From: an uncultured Pelagibacteraceae bacterium
GTDB taxonomy: Bacteria; Pseudomonadota; Alphaproteobacteria; Pelagibacterales; Pelagibacteraceae
Direction: 5' to 3'
Assembly: GCA_902589305.1 (NCBI GenBank)
Contig: CACISL010000004.1
Location: forward strand, 1-62,515
Length of the DNA: 62,515 nucleotides
Positions 33,990-42,633 of this stretch are shown in pieces. The first letter of the stretch is position 1. Each line of letters begins with the position of its first letter. Under the pieces are notes generated by a model. That model did not search any database. It worked only from the letters and a program-made list of their open reading frames with translations, and had not been told where the DNA came from. The translations under genes were made by a program, and so were the position numbers.

Positions 33990-34856
33990 TTAGACACCTT
34001 CTCCTACTTTATACTTAATAAAATCTAAGATATTAATCTTTTTCTTTTTGGAATTTTCTGCCAAAATATCGGATACTTTTTTTTTAGGATCCATAATCCA
34101 AATTTGATTGAGTAAAGAATTATCATTTAAAAACTTTGTTATTTTTCCCTTTGAAATTTTTTCTGCCATTTCTTTTGGTTTGCCTGAATTTATAATTTCT
34201 GCTTTTATTATCTCCAGCTCTTTATCAACTATTTGTTTGTCTATTCCATCCTTATCAATTGCTAATGGATTTGAGGCAGCAATATGCATAGCCATTTTAT
34301 TTCCAAGATCATCGTTTTCTCCTTTATCAATACCATCAAGTTTTACGATTGAAACTATTTTACCAATATTTTTTTCTAAAGCTGAGTGCACATAAAAAAA
34401 GTTTATTCCTTTAGTATTATCGAAAAATTTTGATCTTCTAATAGTAATTTTTTCACCTATTTTAGCAATTTGATTTACTAAACTATCTTTGACTAAAGAC
34501 CCATCATTCATCTTAGAGTTTTGTATTTTTTCTAAATTACCTTTATTTGAAAAATTTATTTCAGATAATTCTTTACAAAATTTAATAAAGTCTTGATTTT
34601 TAGCTACAAAATCTGTTTCACTATTAATTTCTATAATTGAGATTTGTCCTGCGTCTTCTTTAACAAGAACTAAACCTTCAGAGGCAGTTCTGGTCATTTT
34701 TTTTGAAGCTTTTGCAATACCTTTTTTTCTTAAAAATTCTATTGATTTTTCTATGTCTCCTTTTGTTTCGTCTAAAGCAATTTTACAGTCTTTAAAACCA
34801 ACACCAGTAAGTTCCCTTAATTTTTTGATATTATCTAATAAATTTTTCTCAGACAT
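33990..34856 (-). CDS. tsf: Elongation factor Ts
   Basis: 288-residue guanine-nucleotide exchange factor for EF-Tu. The N-terminal UBA-like segment RELTGVGFKDCKIALDET with the TDFVAKN exchange core (SETDFVAKNQDF) near residue 79 identifies it. It is co-transcribed with rpsB (18-base gap), so it falls under the rpsB leader control described upstream. Confidence 0.95.
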   Translation of the reverse strand: MSEKNLLDNIKKLRELTGVGFKDCKIALDETKGDIEKSIEFLRKKGIAKASKKMTRTASEGLVLVKEDAGQISIIEINSETDFVAKNQDFIKFCKELSEINFSNKGNLEKIQNSKMNDGSLVKDSLVNQIAKIGEKITIRRSKFFDNTKGINFFYVHSALEKNIGKIVSIVKLDGIDKGENDDLGNKMAMHIAASNPLAIDKDGIDKQIVDKELEIIKAEIINSGKPKEMAEKISKGKITKFLNDNSLLNQIWIMDPKKKVSDILAENSKKKKINILDFIKYKVGEGV

Positions 34857-34874
34857 TGATTTTTATTTTGAAAA

Positions 34875-35621
34875 TTATTTTTTTTTAATTTCAGATTTCT
34901 GAATTTTTTCGTCTTTTTTTTTATCTGAACCAGTTATGAATTTTTCTGCATCCTTTATGGTGGCTTTAAGTAATTCACAATAAAGATTGATAGATCTTCT
35001 CGCATCATCATTACCTGGAATTGGAAAATCTATACCAGTTGGATCTGAGTTTGTATCTAGAACAGCAATTATTGGTATATTAAGTTTTTTTGCTTCAGCA
35101 ACTGCTAACGACTCAATATTTGTATCAATGATAAAAATTAAATCGGGAATTTTTTTCATATCTACAATACCACCAAGTGACCTATTTAATTTTTCTTTCT
35201 CTTTACCAAATTTGATTATCTCTTTTTTAGTAAAACCTAAATTCTCTTTTGACAACTGATCTTCCAATTTTTTAAGTCTTTTTATTGAATTCTGAATTGT
35301 GTTCCAATTTGTTAACATTCCTCCAAGCCATCTGTAATTAACAAAATATTGATTAGTTTCTTTTGCTAGATCGCTTACTTGCTCTGAAGCTTGTTTTTTT
35401 GTTGATACAATCAATAATTTACCACCGCTAGAAACTGTATTATGCACTTGTATCAAAGCATTTTTGATAAAATCCACAGTCTGAGTTAAGTCTATAATGT
35501 GTATTGAGTTTTTTTCACCAAAAATAAATTGCTTCATCTTAGGATTCCATCTTAAAGTTTTGTGTCCTAAGTGAACACCTGCTTCTAACAATTGTTTAAT
35601 ATCTACTTTTGGTACGTTCAT
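34875..35621 (-). CDS. rpsB: Ribosomal protein S2
   Basis: 248-residue 30S protein. It begins [20 protein letters not shown], the universal S2 start, with [11 protein letters not shown] and GRRGGIVD-type ([17 protein letters not shown]) segments later. The ATG at 35621 is preferred over one at 35654, which would add eleven residues encoded by the structured leader. The C terminus is a lysine-rich tail. Translation is probably autoregulated through the leader pseudoknot. Confidence 0.96.
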   Translation of the reverse strand: MNVPKVDIKQLLEAGVHLGHKTLRWNPKMKQFIFGEKNSIHIIDLTQTVDFIKNALIQVHNTVSSGGKLLIVSTKKQASEQVSDLAKETNQYFVNYRWLGGMLTNWNTIQNSIKRLKKLEDQLSKENLGFTKKEIIKFGKEKEKLNRSLGGIVDMKKIPDLIFIIDTNIESLAVAEAKKLNIPIIAVLDTNSDPTGIDFPIPGNDDARRSINLYCELLKATIKDAEKFITGSDKKKDEKIQKSEIKKK

Positions 35622-35697
35622 TTTTTTCCGGTTAATCCACCACAGCGTTTCCATTTTTACATGGACCGGTAGAGCTAGGCCCTTAAGCTGTGTGCGA
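35622..35697 (-). promoter_or_regulatory. rpsB leader RNA with a predicted pseudoknot
   Basis: Read on the minus strand, three pairings are visible: CACAGC (35692-35687) with GCTGTG (35646-35641); CCGGT (35669-35665) with ACCGG (35632-35628); and hairpin CCAT (35664-35661) with ATGG (35654-35651). The first two are interleaved, which defines a pseudoknot. The second pairing covers the GG just before the rpsB start, so folding would hide the ribosome-binding site. S2-dependent feedback on an rpsB leader is established in E. coli; the same logic here is inference. Confidence 0.72.
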
Positions 35698-35740
35698 AAT
35701 TAATCATTGATATATACAAACAGATCAAAAAATCAACACT
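35698..35740 (-). promoter_or_regulatory. Probable rpsB operon promoter
   Basis: Between the dnaE stop and the leader the minus strand reads TTGATT followed after 14-17 bases by TATATATC, a plausible though imperfect sigma70 promoter that would start transcription just before the structured leader. No terminator hairpin for dnaE is visible here, so read-through from dnaE is also possible. Confidence 0.4.
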
Positions 35741-38700
35741 CTAAACAGTTATTTTTGCTACATATTCCTTATTTTTCAAGGCTTTAAGATGACTTAAATC
35801 AAATTTTCTACTCTTTTTTAAAGAATAATGGGTCTTTTTATTTTTGTACTTAATAATTAAATTTATTTTTGTATCTCCGCTAGATGATAATATTTCTTTA
35901 ATTTCATTTATTTTAAAGTTTTCTTTAAGCTCTATTATCACTTTCGAATAAGGCTTGTTAATCATCTCCTCTAAACTTAATATTTTTTTTACATTTATTC
36001 TTTTTTTAACATCATCTCCAGAAACTTTTTCTTTTTGCAAAGTTAATATGAAAGACTCTGACTCTTTTAGCTTATCACGATTATTCACTAATATATCCGC
36101 AAACAAAAATAATTCAAACTCTCCATTCTCGTCACTAAATTTAACTATTGCGTAGGGCGTTCCTTTTGCGCTTTTTTTTTCTTGTATAGTCATAATTGTG
36201 CCAGCTACTAAAGCTTCACTATCATTATTGTCATAAAATTGATTATAAGAAATAATTTTTAATTGATTAAATAAATCCTCATATTCATTAAGAGGGTGAT
36301 TTGAAATATAAAATCCTAAAGATTTAAATTCTTCAGATAAAAGTTCTTTTTGACTCCAAGAAACTGAAGTTGAAAAATCAAATTTATTAATTGAATTATC
36401 GTTAGACTCAAAAAGACTTGTTTGATTATTCTTTTTATCTTCATTGATATTTTTTATTTGTTGTATAATTTTAGGAATAGAGGTAAAGATTTTATTTCTG
36501 TCAATATTAAATTCGTCAAAAACTCCAGCTTTAGTAAATCCTTCCATCTGTAATTTGTTTACGTCTTTTGGATCTACTCTATTAATAAAGTCATCAAATG
36601 ATTTAAAAAGTCCGTTTTTTTCTCGTTCTTTAACAATGTTTGATACAGCCTCAAAACCCACATTTTTAATAGCTCCCAAACCATAATAAATTTTTCCTTT
36701 CATAGATTTAAACTCTGCTGAGCATTGATTTAAAGATGGTCTTACAATTTCAACTTTAAGTCTCTTTAATTCTTCAATAAACTCTCTTATTTTAGAAGTA
36801 TTTGTTAATTCAGTAGACATAGTAGCCGCAATAAAATCTTCTTTATGATATGTTTTAAGATAAGCTGTTTGATAAGCTATTAAGGCATAAGCTGCGGCAT
36901 GACTTTTGTTAAAACCATACTGGGCAAATGGTTCGATTTTTGTAAAAACAAAATTTGCTACATCTTTTGTAATTCCGTTTTTTATTGCCCCATTTATAAA
37001 CCTTTCTTTCTGTCGATCAAGTTCAGCTTTTTTCTTCTTACCCATTGCGCGTCTAAGTATATCGGCTTCTCCAGCTGTAAAACCTGCTAATGTTTGAGCA
37101 ATTTGCATTACTTGTTCTTGATAGATAATAATTCCATATGTTGGTTTTAAAATATCTTTTAGAGTAGGATGAATATAATCTGGATCCTTCTTTCCATTTT
37201 TACAGTCATTGTAAATAGGAATGTTGCTCATCGGACCAGGTCGGTAGAGTGCAACTAAAGCTATAATGTCATCAAACTTGTTTGGTTTCATTTGCTTTAT
37301 TGCCTCTCTCATCCCGGCACTTTCTAACTGAAATAATCCTGTGGTTTCTCCAGTTGATAAAAGAGAGAAAACTTTTTCATCATTTTGATTAATTTTAGAT
37401 ATATCTAAATTAATATTTTTAATTTTTAATCTTTTTAAAGTTTTATCGATAACTGTCAAAGTTTTTAAACCTAACAAATCAAATTTTACCAACCCTGCAT
37501 TTTCAGATGAATACATATCATACTGTGTTGAGGGTAAAATAAGGTTTGAATTGTGGTCTACATAAAGAGGAAATTGCTCAGCTAACTTATCTCCAGCAAT
37601 TACTACTCCGGCGGCGTGAGTAGCCATATTTCTGTTAAGACCCTCCAATTTCAAAGATAACTCTAATAATTTTTTAACTTTTTGATTATTTCTTACTTCA
37701 TCTTTGAATCTCGGTTCCCTATCAATAGACTCTTGAAGTGTTAATGGCCTAGATGGATCGAAAGGAACCATTTTACATAATTTGTCCACATGTCCATATG
37801 ATAATCCAAGAACTCTTCCCACATCTCTTAAGGCCATTCTAGCTTTAAGTTTACCAAAAGTGATTATATGAGCTACGCCATCTTTATACTTATTTTTTAA
37901 ATATTCAAAGACTTGATCTCTTTTTTCTTCACAAAAATCAATATCAAAGTCTGGCATCGAAATCCTATCAGGATTAAGAAATCTTTCAAAAATCAAATCG
38001 TATTCTATTGGATCTAAATCTGTTATATCTAAACAGTATGCAACTAATGACCCGGCTCCGGAACCTCTGCCAGGTCCAACAGGTATTGAGTTTTTTTTTG
38101 CCCATTTAATATAATCAGATACTATTAAAAAGTAACTTGCGTAATCCATTGAATTGATAATATTAATTTCATGACTCAGTCTATCTTCATATATCTTTCT
38201 AATTTCATCTTCTTTTTTAATTTTATTCTTTTTTAATATAAAATTTGTTAATCTATCTTCTAAACCTGATTTTGCTAGTTTTGAAAGCTCATTTTCTGGT
38301 GAATTAGTATTCGAATTAGCTATAGAGGGCAATATAGGTTTTGATTTTTTTGGTTTAAAACTAAATCTCAAATTAAAATTAAAATTATTTTCCAAAGCCT
38401 CAGGTATATCAGAAAATAATTTTACTAATTCATCAGTTTTTTTTAAAAAATGTTGATCACTTAATTTAAATCTGTTTTTGTCTTCTACGAAATTTTTTTC
38501 ACCAATACACCTTAGCGCATCATGAGCTTCATACATTTCTCTATCCAGATAAAAGACCTCTTGGGTAGCTATTAATGGAATTTTTAAAAATTTAGATTTA
38601 CTAAGTAAGTAATTCTCAAATAAAGTCTCATTATTTTCACCATGTCTTTGAATCTCAAAATAGACTCGATCAGCAAAATTTTCTTTCAATAAATTTAAAT

Positions 38701-39157
38701 CTTCCTCTAATTTTTTTAATTTATTTGAATTAAATAATTGTCCAAAAAAATCTCTATGATTACCTGTAAGTAAAATTAAATCTTTATTATTATCAATTAC
38801 ATCTTGAATTCTACATGAAGGATCTTCAGTTTCTTCACTTTTTAAGTAGCTCAAAGAAGATAATTTTGTCAAATTCTTATATCCATCCTCTGTTTTTGCA
38901 TAAAGTGTTATTTTGCCAATTATATTGTGTTCTTTAATGTTAATTTGTGTACCAATAATTGGTTGAGTTCCTACCTTAGATAATTTTTCAGAGAATTCTA
39001 AAGCACCGCATAAATTGAAACTGTCAGCTAGACCTAGAGATTTTACCTTATTAGTTTTACAATACTGAGCTAATTCATCAATTTTTACTGCACCTTCGCA
39101 AATTGAGTATTGAGTATGAACTTTTATGTTGTTAAAACTTTTGTCTTTAGCGAGCAT
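35741..39157 (-). CDS. dnaE: DNA polymerase III alpha subunit
   Basis: 1138-residue replicative polymerase of the DnaE1 type. It has an N-terminal PHP domain (KVHTQYSICEGAVKIDEL near residue 12), the polymerase core with catalytic aspartates in MPDFDIDF (Asp403, Asp405), the GPGRGSGAGSLVAYCL loop near 361, a helix-hairpin-helix region, and a C-terminal OB domain near 970-1050. Its start overlaps lolD by 11 bases. It closes the run that begins at nuoA. Confidence 0.96.
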   Translation of the reverse strand: MLAKDKSFNNIKVHTQYSICEGAVKIDELAQYCKTNKVKSLGLADSFNLCGALEFSEKLSKVGTQPIIGTQINIKEHNIIGKITLYAKTEDGYKNLTKLSSLSYLKSEETEDPSCRIQDVIDNNKDLILLTGNHRDFFGQLFNSNKLKKLEEDLNLLKENFADRVYFEIQRHGENNETLFENYLLSKSKFLKIPLIATQEVFYLDREMYEAHDALRCIGEKNFVEDKNRFKLSDQHFLKKTDELVKLFSDIPEALENNFNFNLRFSFKPKKSKPILPSIANSNTNSPENELSKLAKSGLEDRLTNFILKKNKIKKEDEIRKIYEDRLSHEINIINSMDYASYFLIVSDYIKWAKKNSIPVGPGRGSGAGSLVAYCLDITDLDPIEYDLIFERFLNPDRISMPDFDIDFCEEKRDQVFEYLKNKYKDGVAHIITFGKLKARMALRDVGRVLGLSYGHVDKLCKMVPFDPSRPLTLQESIDREPRFKDEVRNNQKVKKLLELSLKLEGLNRNMATHAAGVVIAGDKLAEQFPLYVDHNSNLILPSTQYDMYSSENAGLVKFDLLGLKTLTVIDKTLKRLKIKNINLDISKINQNDEKVFSLLSTGETTGLFQLESAGMREAIKQMKPNKFDDIIALVALYRPGPMSNIPIYNDCKNGKKDPDYIHPTLKDILKPTYGIIIYQEQVMQIAQTLAGFTAGEADILRRAMGKKKKAELDRQKERFINGAIKNGITKDVANFVFTKIEPFAQYGFNKSHAAAYALIAYQTAYLKTYHKEDFIAATMSTELTNTSKIREFIEELKRLKVEIVRPSLNQCSAEFKSMKGKIYYGLGAIKNVGFEAVSNIVKEREKNGLFKSFDDFINRVDPKDVNKLQMEGFTKAGVFDEFNIDRNKIFTSIPKIIQQIKNINEDKKNNQTSLFESNDNSINKFDFSTSVSWSQKELLSEEFKSLGFYISNHPLNEYEDLFNQLKIISYNQFYDNNDSEALVAGTIMTIQEKKSAKGTPYAIVKFSDENGEFELFLFADILVNNRDKLKESESFILTLQKEKVSGDDVKKRINVKKILSLEEMINKPYSKVIIELKENFKINEIKEILSSSGDTKINLIIKYKNKKTHYSLKKSRKFDLSHLKALKNKEYVAKITV

Positions 39158-39833
39158 TAACCCGTTTTATATTACCATCAGAAATAAACAACTTGTAATC
39201 AGCCTTGTTAGCAAGTTCTCTATTATGAGTTGCAAAAATTATAGTTTTTTTAAGTTTTTTTAATTTTAAAAAAAGAGAAAATATTTCCTTAGAGGTTTTA
39301 AAATCCAAATTTCCAGTAGGTTCATCTGCTAAAATCAATTTTGTTTCAGCTATTAGAGCTCTTGCGATTGCTACTCTTTGTTGCTCGCCCCCTGACAGTT
39401 CATTTGGAAAATGACCAGACCTGTTAAAAATTTGCACATCCTTAAGAATTTTATATGCTTTTTCTTTTGTTTTTTTTTTATCCTCTCCCCTGATCACAAG
39501 AGGCATCATTATGTTTTCGATAGCAGTAAAGTCTGTTAATAAGTTATTATCTTGAAAAATTATTGATACTGTTTCTCTTCTTAGATTGTCTTTTTGAATA
39601 TCTGTAAGATTTTTTATTTCTTTATTATTTATTATTATCTTTCCTGATGATGGTTCATCTAAAAGAGCAAGTAAATGGAGTAATGATGATTTTCCAGATC
39701 CTGATGGGCCGACTAAAGCTACTAGCTCACCTTCTTTTATTTTTATATTAAAATTAGCAAATAGAGTTATTGAGCCTCTAGAATGCTCAAAACTTTTTTT
39801 TAAATTACTTATTTCTAATAAGATTTTACTCAT
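39147..39833 (-). CDS. lolD: Lipoprotein-releasing ABC transporter ATPase LolD
   Basis: 228-residue ATPase of the LolCDE complex that frees outer-membrane lipoproteins from the inner membrane. Walker A GPSGSGKSS near residue 42, signature LSGGEQQRVAIARAL near 144 and Walker B LILADEPTGNLD are all intact. It overlaps lolC upstream by 8 bases and dnaE downstream by 11. Confidence 0.94.
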   Translation of the reverse strand: MSKILLEISNLKKSFEHSRGSITLFANFNIKIKEGELVALVGPSGSGKSSLLHLLALLDEPSSGKIIINNKEIKNLTDIQKDNLRRETVSIIFQDNNLLTDFTAIENIMMPLVIRGEDKKKTKEKAYKILKDVQIFNRSGHFPNELSGGEQQRVAIARALIAETKLILADEPTGNLDFKTSKEIFSLFLKLKKLKKTIIFATHNRELANKADYKLFISDGNIKRVNAR

Positions 39834-41058
39834 ATCTTAGGGCCCTAAATGTGCTCATTTTTGATATTCTCATCGCAGGTAAATAAGATGCAATCATTGA
39901 AATTAGTATAGAGATTAAGAATATTATTAATATCGAGTTAAAATTAATTTCACTAGGTAAAGTATCTAAAAAATAAATATCAGATGGAAAAATTTCAAAA
40001 TTAAATACATTTGATAAAATTATTCTTAATTTATCAACATTTAATGAAATCAAAATTCCTAAAATGGTACCACTTAATGTCGCAAGAAACCCGATTGTTA
40101 CTCCCGTAAGAAAAAAAGTTTTTTTAATTGATTTATTGCTTAATCCTAATGTTTTGAGAATAGCTATTTCTTTTGTCTTATTTTTAATCAAAATTGTTAA
40201 TCCTGAAATTATATTAAAAGCTGCTACGATTACTATAAGAATTAGTATTATAAACATTACGTTTCTCTCAACCTTTAACGCGCTGAAAAGAGATTTGTTC
40301 AAATCAGACCAAGTATAAATAAAATAGTTTTTATTAATTTCTTGAATTTTGTTCTTATAAGTATTGGCTTTAAGGGGACTCTCTAAATAAATCTCAACAT
40401 TTTGATCTTTCTTATCTTTGTCAAAAATTGACAAGGCATCCTGAATATCTAAAAAAATAATATTTTGATCGAACTCTAAAAAACCAGTATTAAAAATTCC
40501 AGCAACTTTAAAATTTTCTTGTTTTGGTAAATTTCCTAATGGTGTAGAGACAAAAGATGAAGACATAATACTCAAAGTGTCGCCTTCTCTTAAATTTAAA
40601 TTAAAAGCAAGCTCTGTTCCTATGAATATATGATTTGAACTAAAATTTTTGAAGTCTCCTGAAGCAATGAAATTTTTAAAAAACTCTATAGTTTTTTGTT
40701 CGTCTTTATTGATGCCTTTTAAAATAACTCCTTTTGCGTTATTGTTACTAATTACAATACCTTCTCCAGAAAAAGATCTACTTAAACTAATATCCTGGAA
40801 ATCAGTCTTTAATTTTGAAATATATGAATCATCAATTTCAAAACTGTTAGGTTGAATTATAATATGAGGGTTTAAGCCCAAAATTTTTTTTGTCAAATCT
40901 GTTTTAAAACCATTCATAACAGACATAACGATAATTAAAATAGAAACTCCTAACATTATACCTAAAAATGAAAATATTGAGATAATCTTTAAAAAACCCT
41001 CTTTTTTTTTGGGTCTTAAATTTCTTAAAGAAATAAGTCTTTCAGCTTTTGTAAACAA
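39826..41058 (-). CDS. lolC: Lipoprotein-releasing system permease LolC/LolE
   Basis: 410-residue FtsX-type permease: one N-terminal helix (about 26-48), a large periplasmic domain, then three helices from about 270. The opening LISLRNLRPKKKEGFLKIISIFSFLGI matches LolC/E in family pattern. Only one permease gene is present, so it probably forms a homodimer with LolD, as in many alphaproteobacteria. The start is a TTG with no clear Shine-Dalgarno, chosen because the N terminus aligns with the family. Confidence 0.92.
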   Translation of the reverse strand: MFTKAERLISLRNLRPKKKEGFLKIISIFSFLGIMLGVSILIIVMSVMNGFKTDLTKKILGLNPHIIIQPNSFEIDDSYISKLKTDFQDISLSRSFSGEGIVISNNNAKGVILKGINKDEQKTIEFFKNFIASGDFKNFSSNHIFIGTELAFNLNLREGDTLSIMSSSFVSTPLGNLPKQENFKVAGIFNTGFLEFDQNIIFLDIQDALSIFDKDKKDQNVEIYLESPLKANTYKNKIQEINKNYFIYTWSDLNKSLFSALKVERNVMFIILILIVIVAAFNIISGLTILIKNKTKEIAILKTLGLSNKSIKKTFFLTGVTIGFLATLSGTILGILISLNVDKLRIILSNVFNFEIFPSDIYFLDTLPSEINFNSILIIFLISILISMIASYLPAMRISKMSTFRALRYE

Positions 41059-41062
41059 AGTA

Positions 41063-42376
41063 TTAAGTGCTTAATTTAGATTTTATTTGTTCAAGACTTA
41101 ATATTTCACTTTTTGAATTAAGTTCCTTAAATTCAAAATTATTACCTTCAGTCTTTGAGCCAATAATTATTTGATACGGAATCCCTATTAAGTCATGTTT
41201 TTTAAATTTATTTGACATATTCTCATCAACATCATCTAACAATACGTCAATATTTTGTTTTCGAAGCTCTTTGTAAATTCTTTCACTTTTTTCTAAGTTT
41301 TCTTTATTATTTTTGCTTATGCTTGGTATAATTACCACGTCAAATGGTGATATTGATTTAGGCCATTTCATAACACCGTTAATATATTTGGCCTCAATAA
41401 TAGCCCCGACTAATCTTGAAACCCCTATACCATAAGAACCCATTTTAACTGAGGTTTTTTTTCCATTTTTATCATCTATTAAACAATTCATTGGTTTAGA
41501 ATATTTGTCACTAAAATAAAAAATATGTCCTACTTCAATACCTTTAGTAATAATTTGGTTATCCTTTTTTACTAATTTGTTGAAGTCTTCTTTTTTAAAT
41601 TTTTCATCAGTCACGGCATAAATTTTAGTAAAGTCCTCTCTCATTTTTTCTAGTGAAGTATTATCAAATTTATATTTATTAAGATCTATCTCAAATATTT
41701 TTTTATCTGCGTAAATATCGCTTTCACCTGTTTCAGCTAATATTACGAACTCATGGGAAAGGTCACCTCCAATAGGTCCAGTATCTGCAGCCATAGGTAT
41801 AGCTTTCAAATCTAATCTATTAAATGTTTTTAAATAAGAGAAAAACATTTTATTGTAAGACTTTTTTGCATCTTCATCAGATAAATCAAAAGAATATGCA
41901 TCTTTCATGTAAAATTCTTTACATCTCATTACTCCAAATCTTGGCCTTATTTCATCTCTAAATTTCCATTGAATGTGGTAAAGAAGTTGAGGTAGTGATT
42001 TATAAGATTTTACACTTGATCTAAAAACATCAGTAATAAGTTCTTCATTTGTAGGACCGTAAAGCATTTCTCTGCCTTGACGATCTTTAATTCTCAACAT
42101 TTCTTCGCCATAATCATCATACCTTCCGCTCTCTTTCCATATTTCTGATGATTGAATAGTAGGCATTAACATTTCTTGTGCTCCTATAAAATTTTGTTCT
42201 TCTCTAACTATTTGTTCTATTTTTTTCATTACTTTAAACCCCAAAGGAAGCCAAGAATATATACCAGCAGATGATTGTTTTATCATACCTGTTCTAAGCA
42301 TTAGTTGATGAGATTTAATTTTTGCCTCTGTGGGAAGATCTTTTGTAATTGGAATAAATAGTTTTGAAAGATGCAT
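41063..42376 (-). CDS. proS: Prolyl-tRNA synthetase, short type without editing domain
   Basis: 437-residue class II synthetase. Motif 1 and 2 regions (GIYSWLPLGFKVMKKIE; YHIQWKFRDEIRPRFGVMRCKEFYMKDAYSF, in two parts) and the C-terminal anticodon-binding domain are visible. The roughly 180-residue insertion domain that hydrolyses Ala-tRNA-Pro in E. coli ProRS is absent, as is usual in alphaproteobacteria. It overlaps the DUF1467 gene stop by one base. Confidence 0.94.
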   Translation of the reverse strand: MHLSKLFIPITKDLPTEAKIKSHQLMLRTGMIKQSSAGIYSWLPLGFKVMKKIEQIVREEQNFIGAQEMLMPTIQSSEIWKESGRYDDYGEEMLRIKDRQGREMLYGPTNEELITDVFRSSVKSYKSLPQLLYHIQWKFRDEIRPRFGVMRCKEFYMKDAYSFDLSDEDAKKSYNKMFFSYLKTFNRLDLKAIPMAADTGPIGGDLSHEFVILAETGESDIYADKKIFEIDLNKYKFDNTSLEKMREDFTKIYAVTDEKFKKEDFNKLVKKDNQIITKGIEVGHIFYFSDKYSKPMNCLIDDKNGKKTSVKMGSYGIGVSRLVGAIIEAKYINGVMKWPKSISPFDVVIIPSISKNNKENLEKSERIYKELRKQNIDVLLDDVDENMSNKFKKHDLIGIPYQIIIGSKTEGNNFEFKELNSKSEILSLEQIKSKLST

Positions 42377-42633
42377 TATTTTAAAAAATTTCTTAAATTT
42401 AATAAATCAATTTCTACAAGATAATATATAACTACAAAAATTATAGTAGTAATTAATGTAGTTATTAAAAATTTTTTTGCTATTTTAGGATTTTTTGGGG
42501 CACCAGGATCCATTCCCTCAATTTTTTCCTTAAAAACTTCTTTATTTGATTGAATTCCAATTGGTAAAACTGAAAAGAATATTATCCACCAAATCATTAC
42601 ATAAACTATTATAGACCCTGTAATGCCCATCAA
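42376..42633 (-). CDS. DUF1467 family small membrane protein
   Basis: 85 residues with two hydrophobic helices (about 4-26 and 52-74). The first contains a run of tryptophans ending in FFSVLPIGIQSNKE, and the middle PGDPGAPKNP-type stretch (DPGAPKNPKIAKKF) is characteristic of DUF1467, which sits between rnj and proS in many alphaproteobacteria. Function unknown. Confidence 0.87.
   Translation of the reverse strand: MMGITGSIIVYVMIWWIIFFSVLPIGIQSNKEVFKEKIEGMDPGAPKNPKIAKKFLITTLITTIIFVVIYYLVEIDLLNLRNFLK

Noticed and set aside
35622-35654. An eleven-residue N-terminal extension of ribosomal protein S2
   Set aside because: The extension is encoded by the structured leader and is not part of the universal S2 start.
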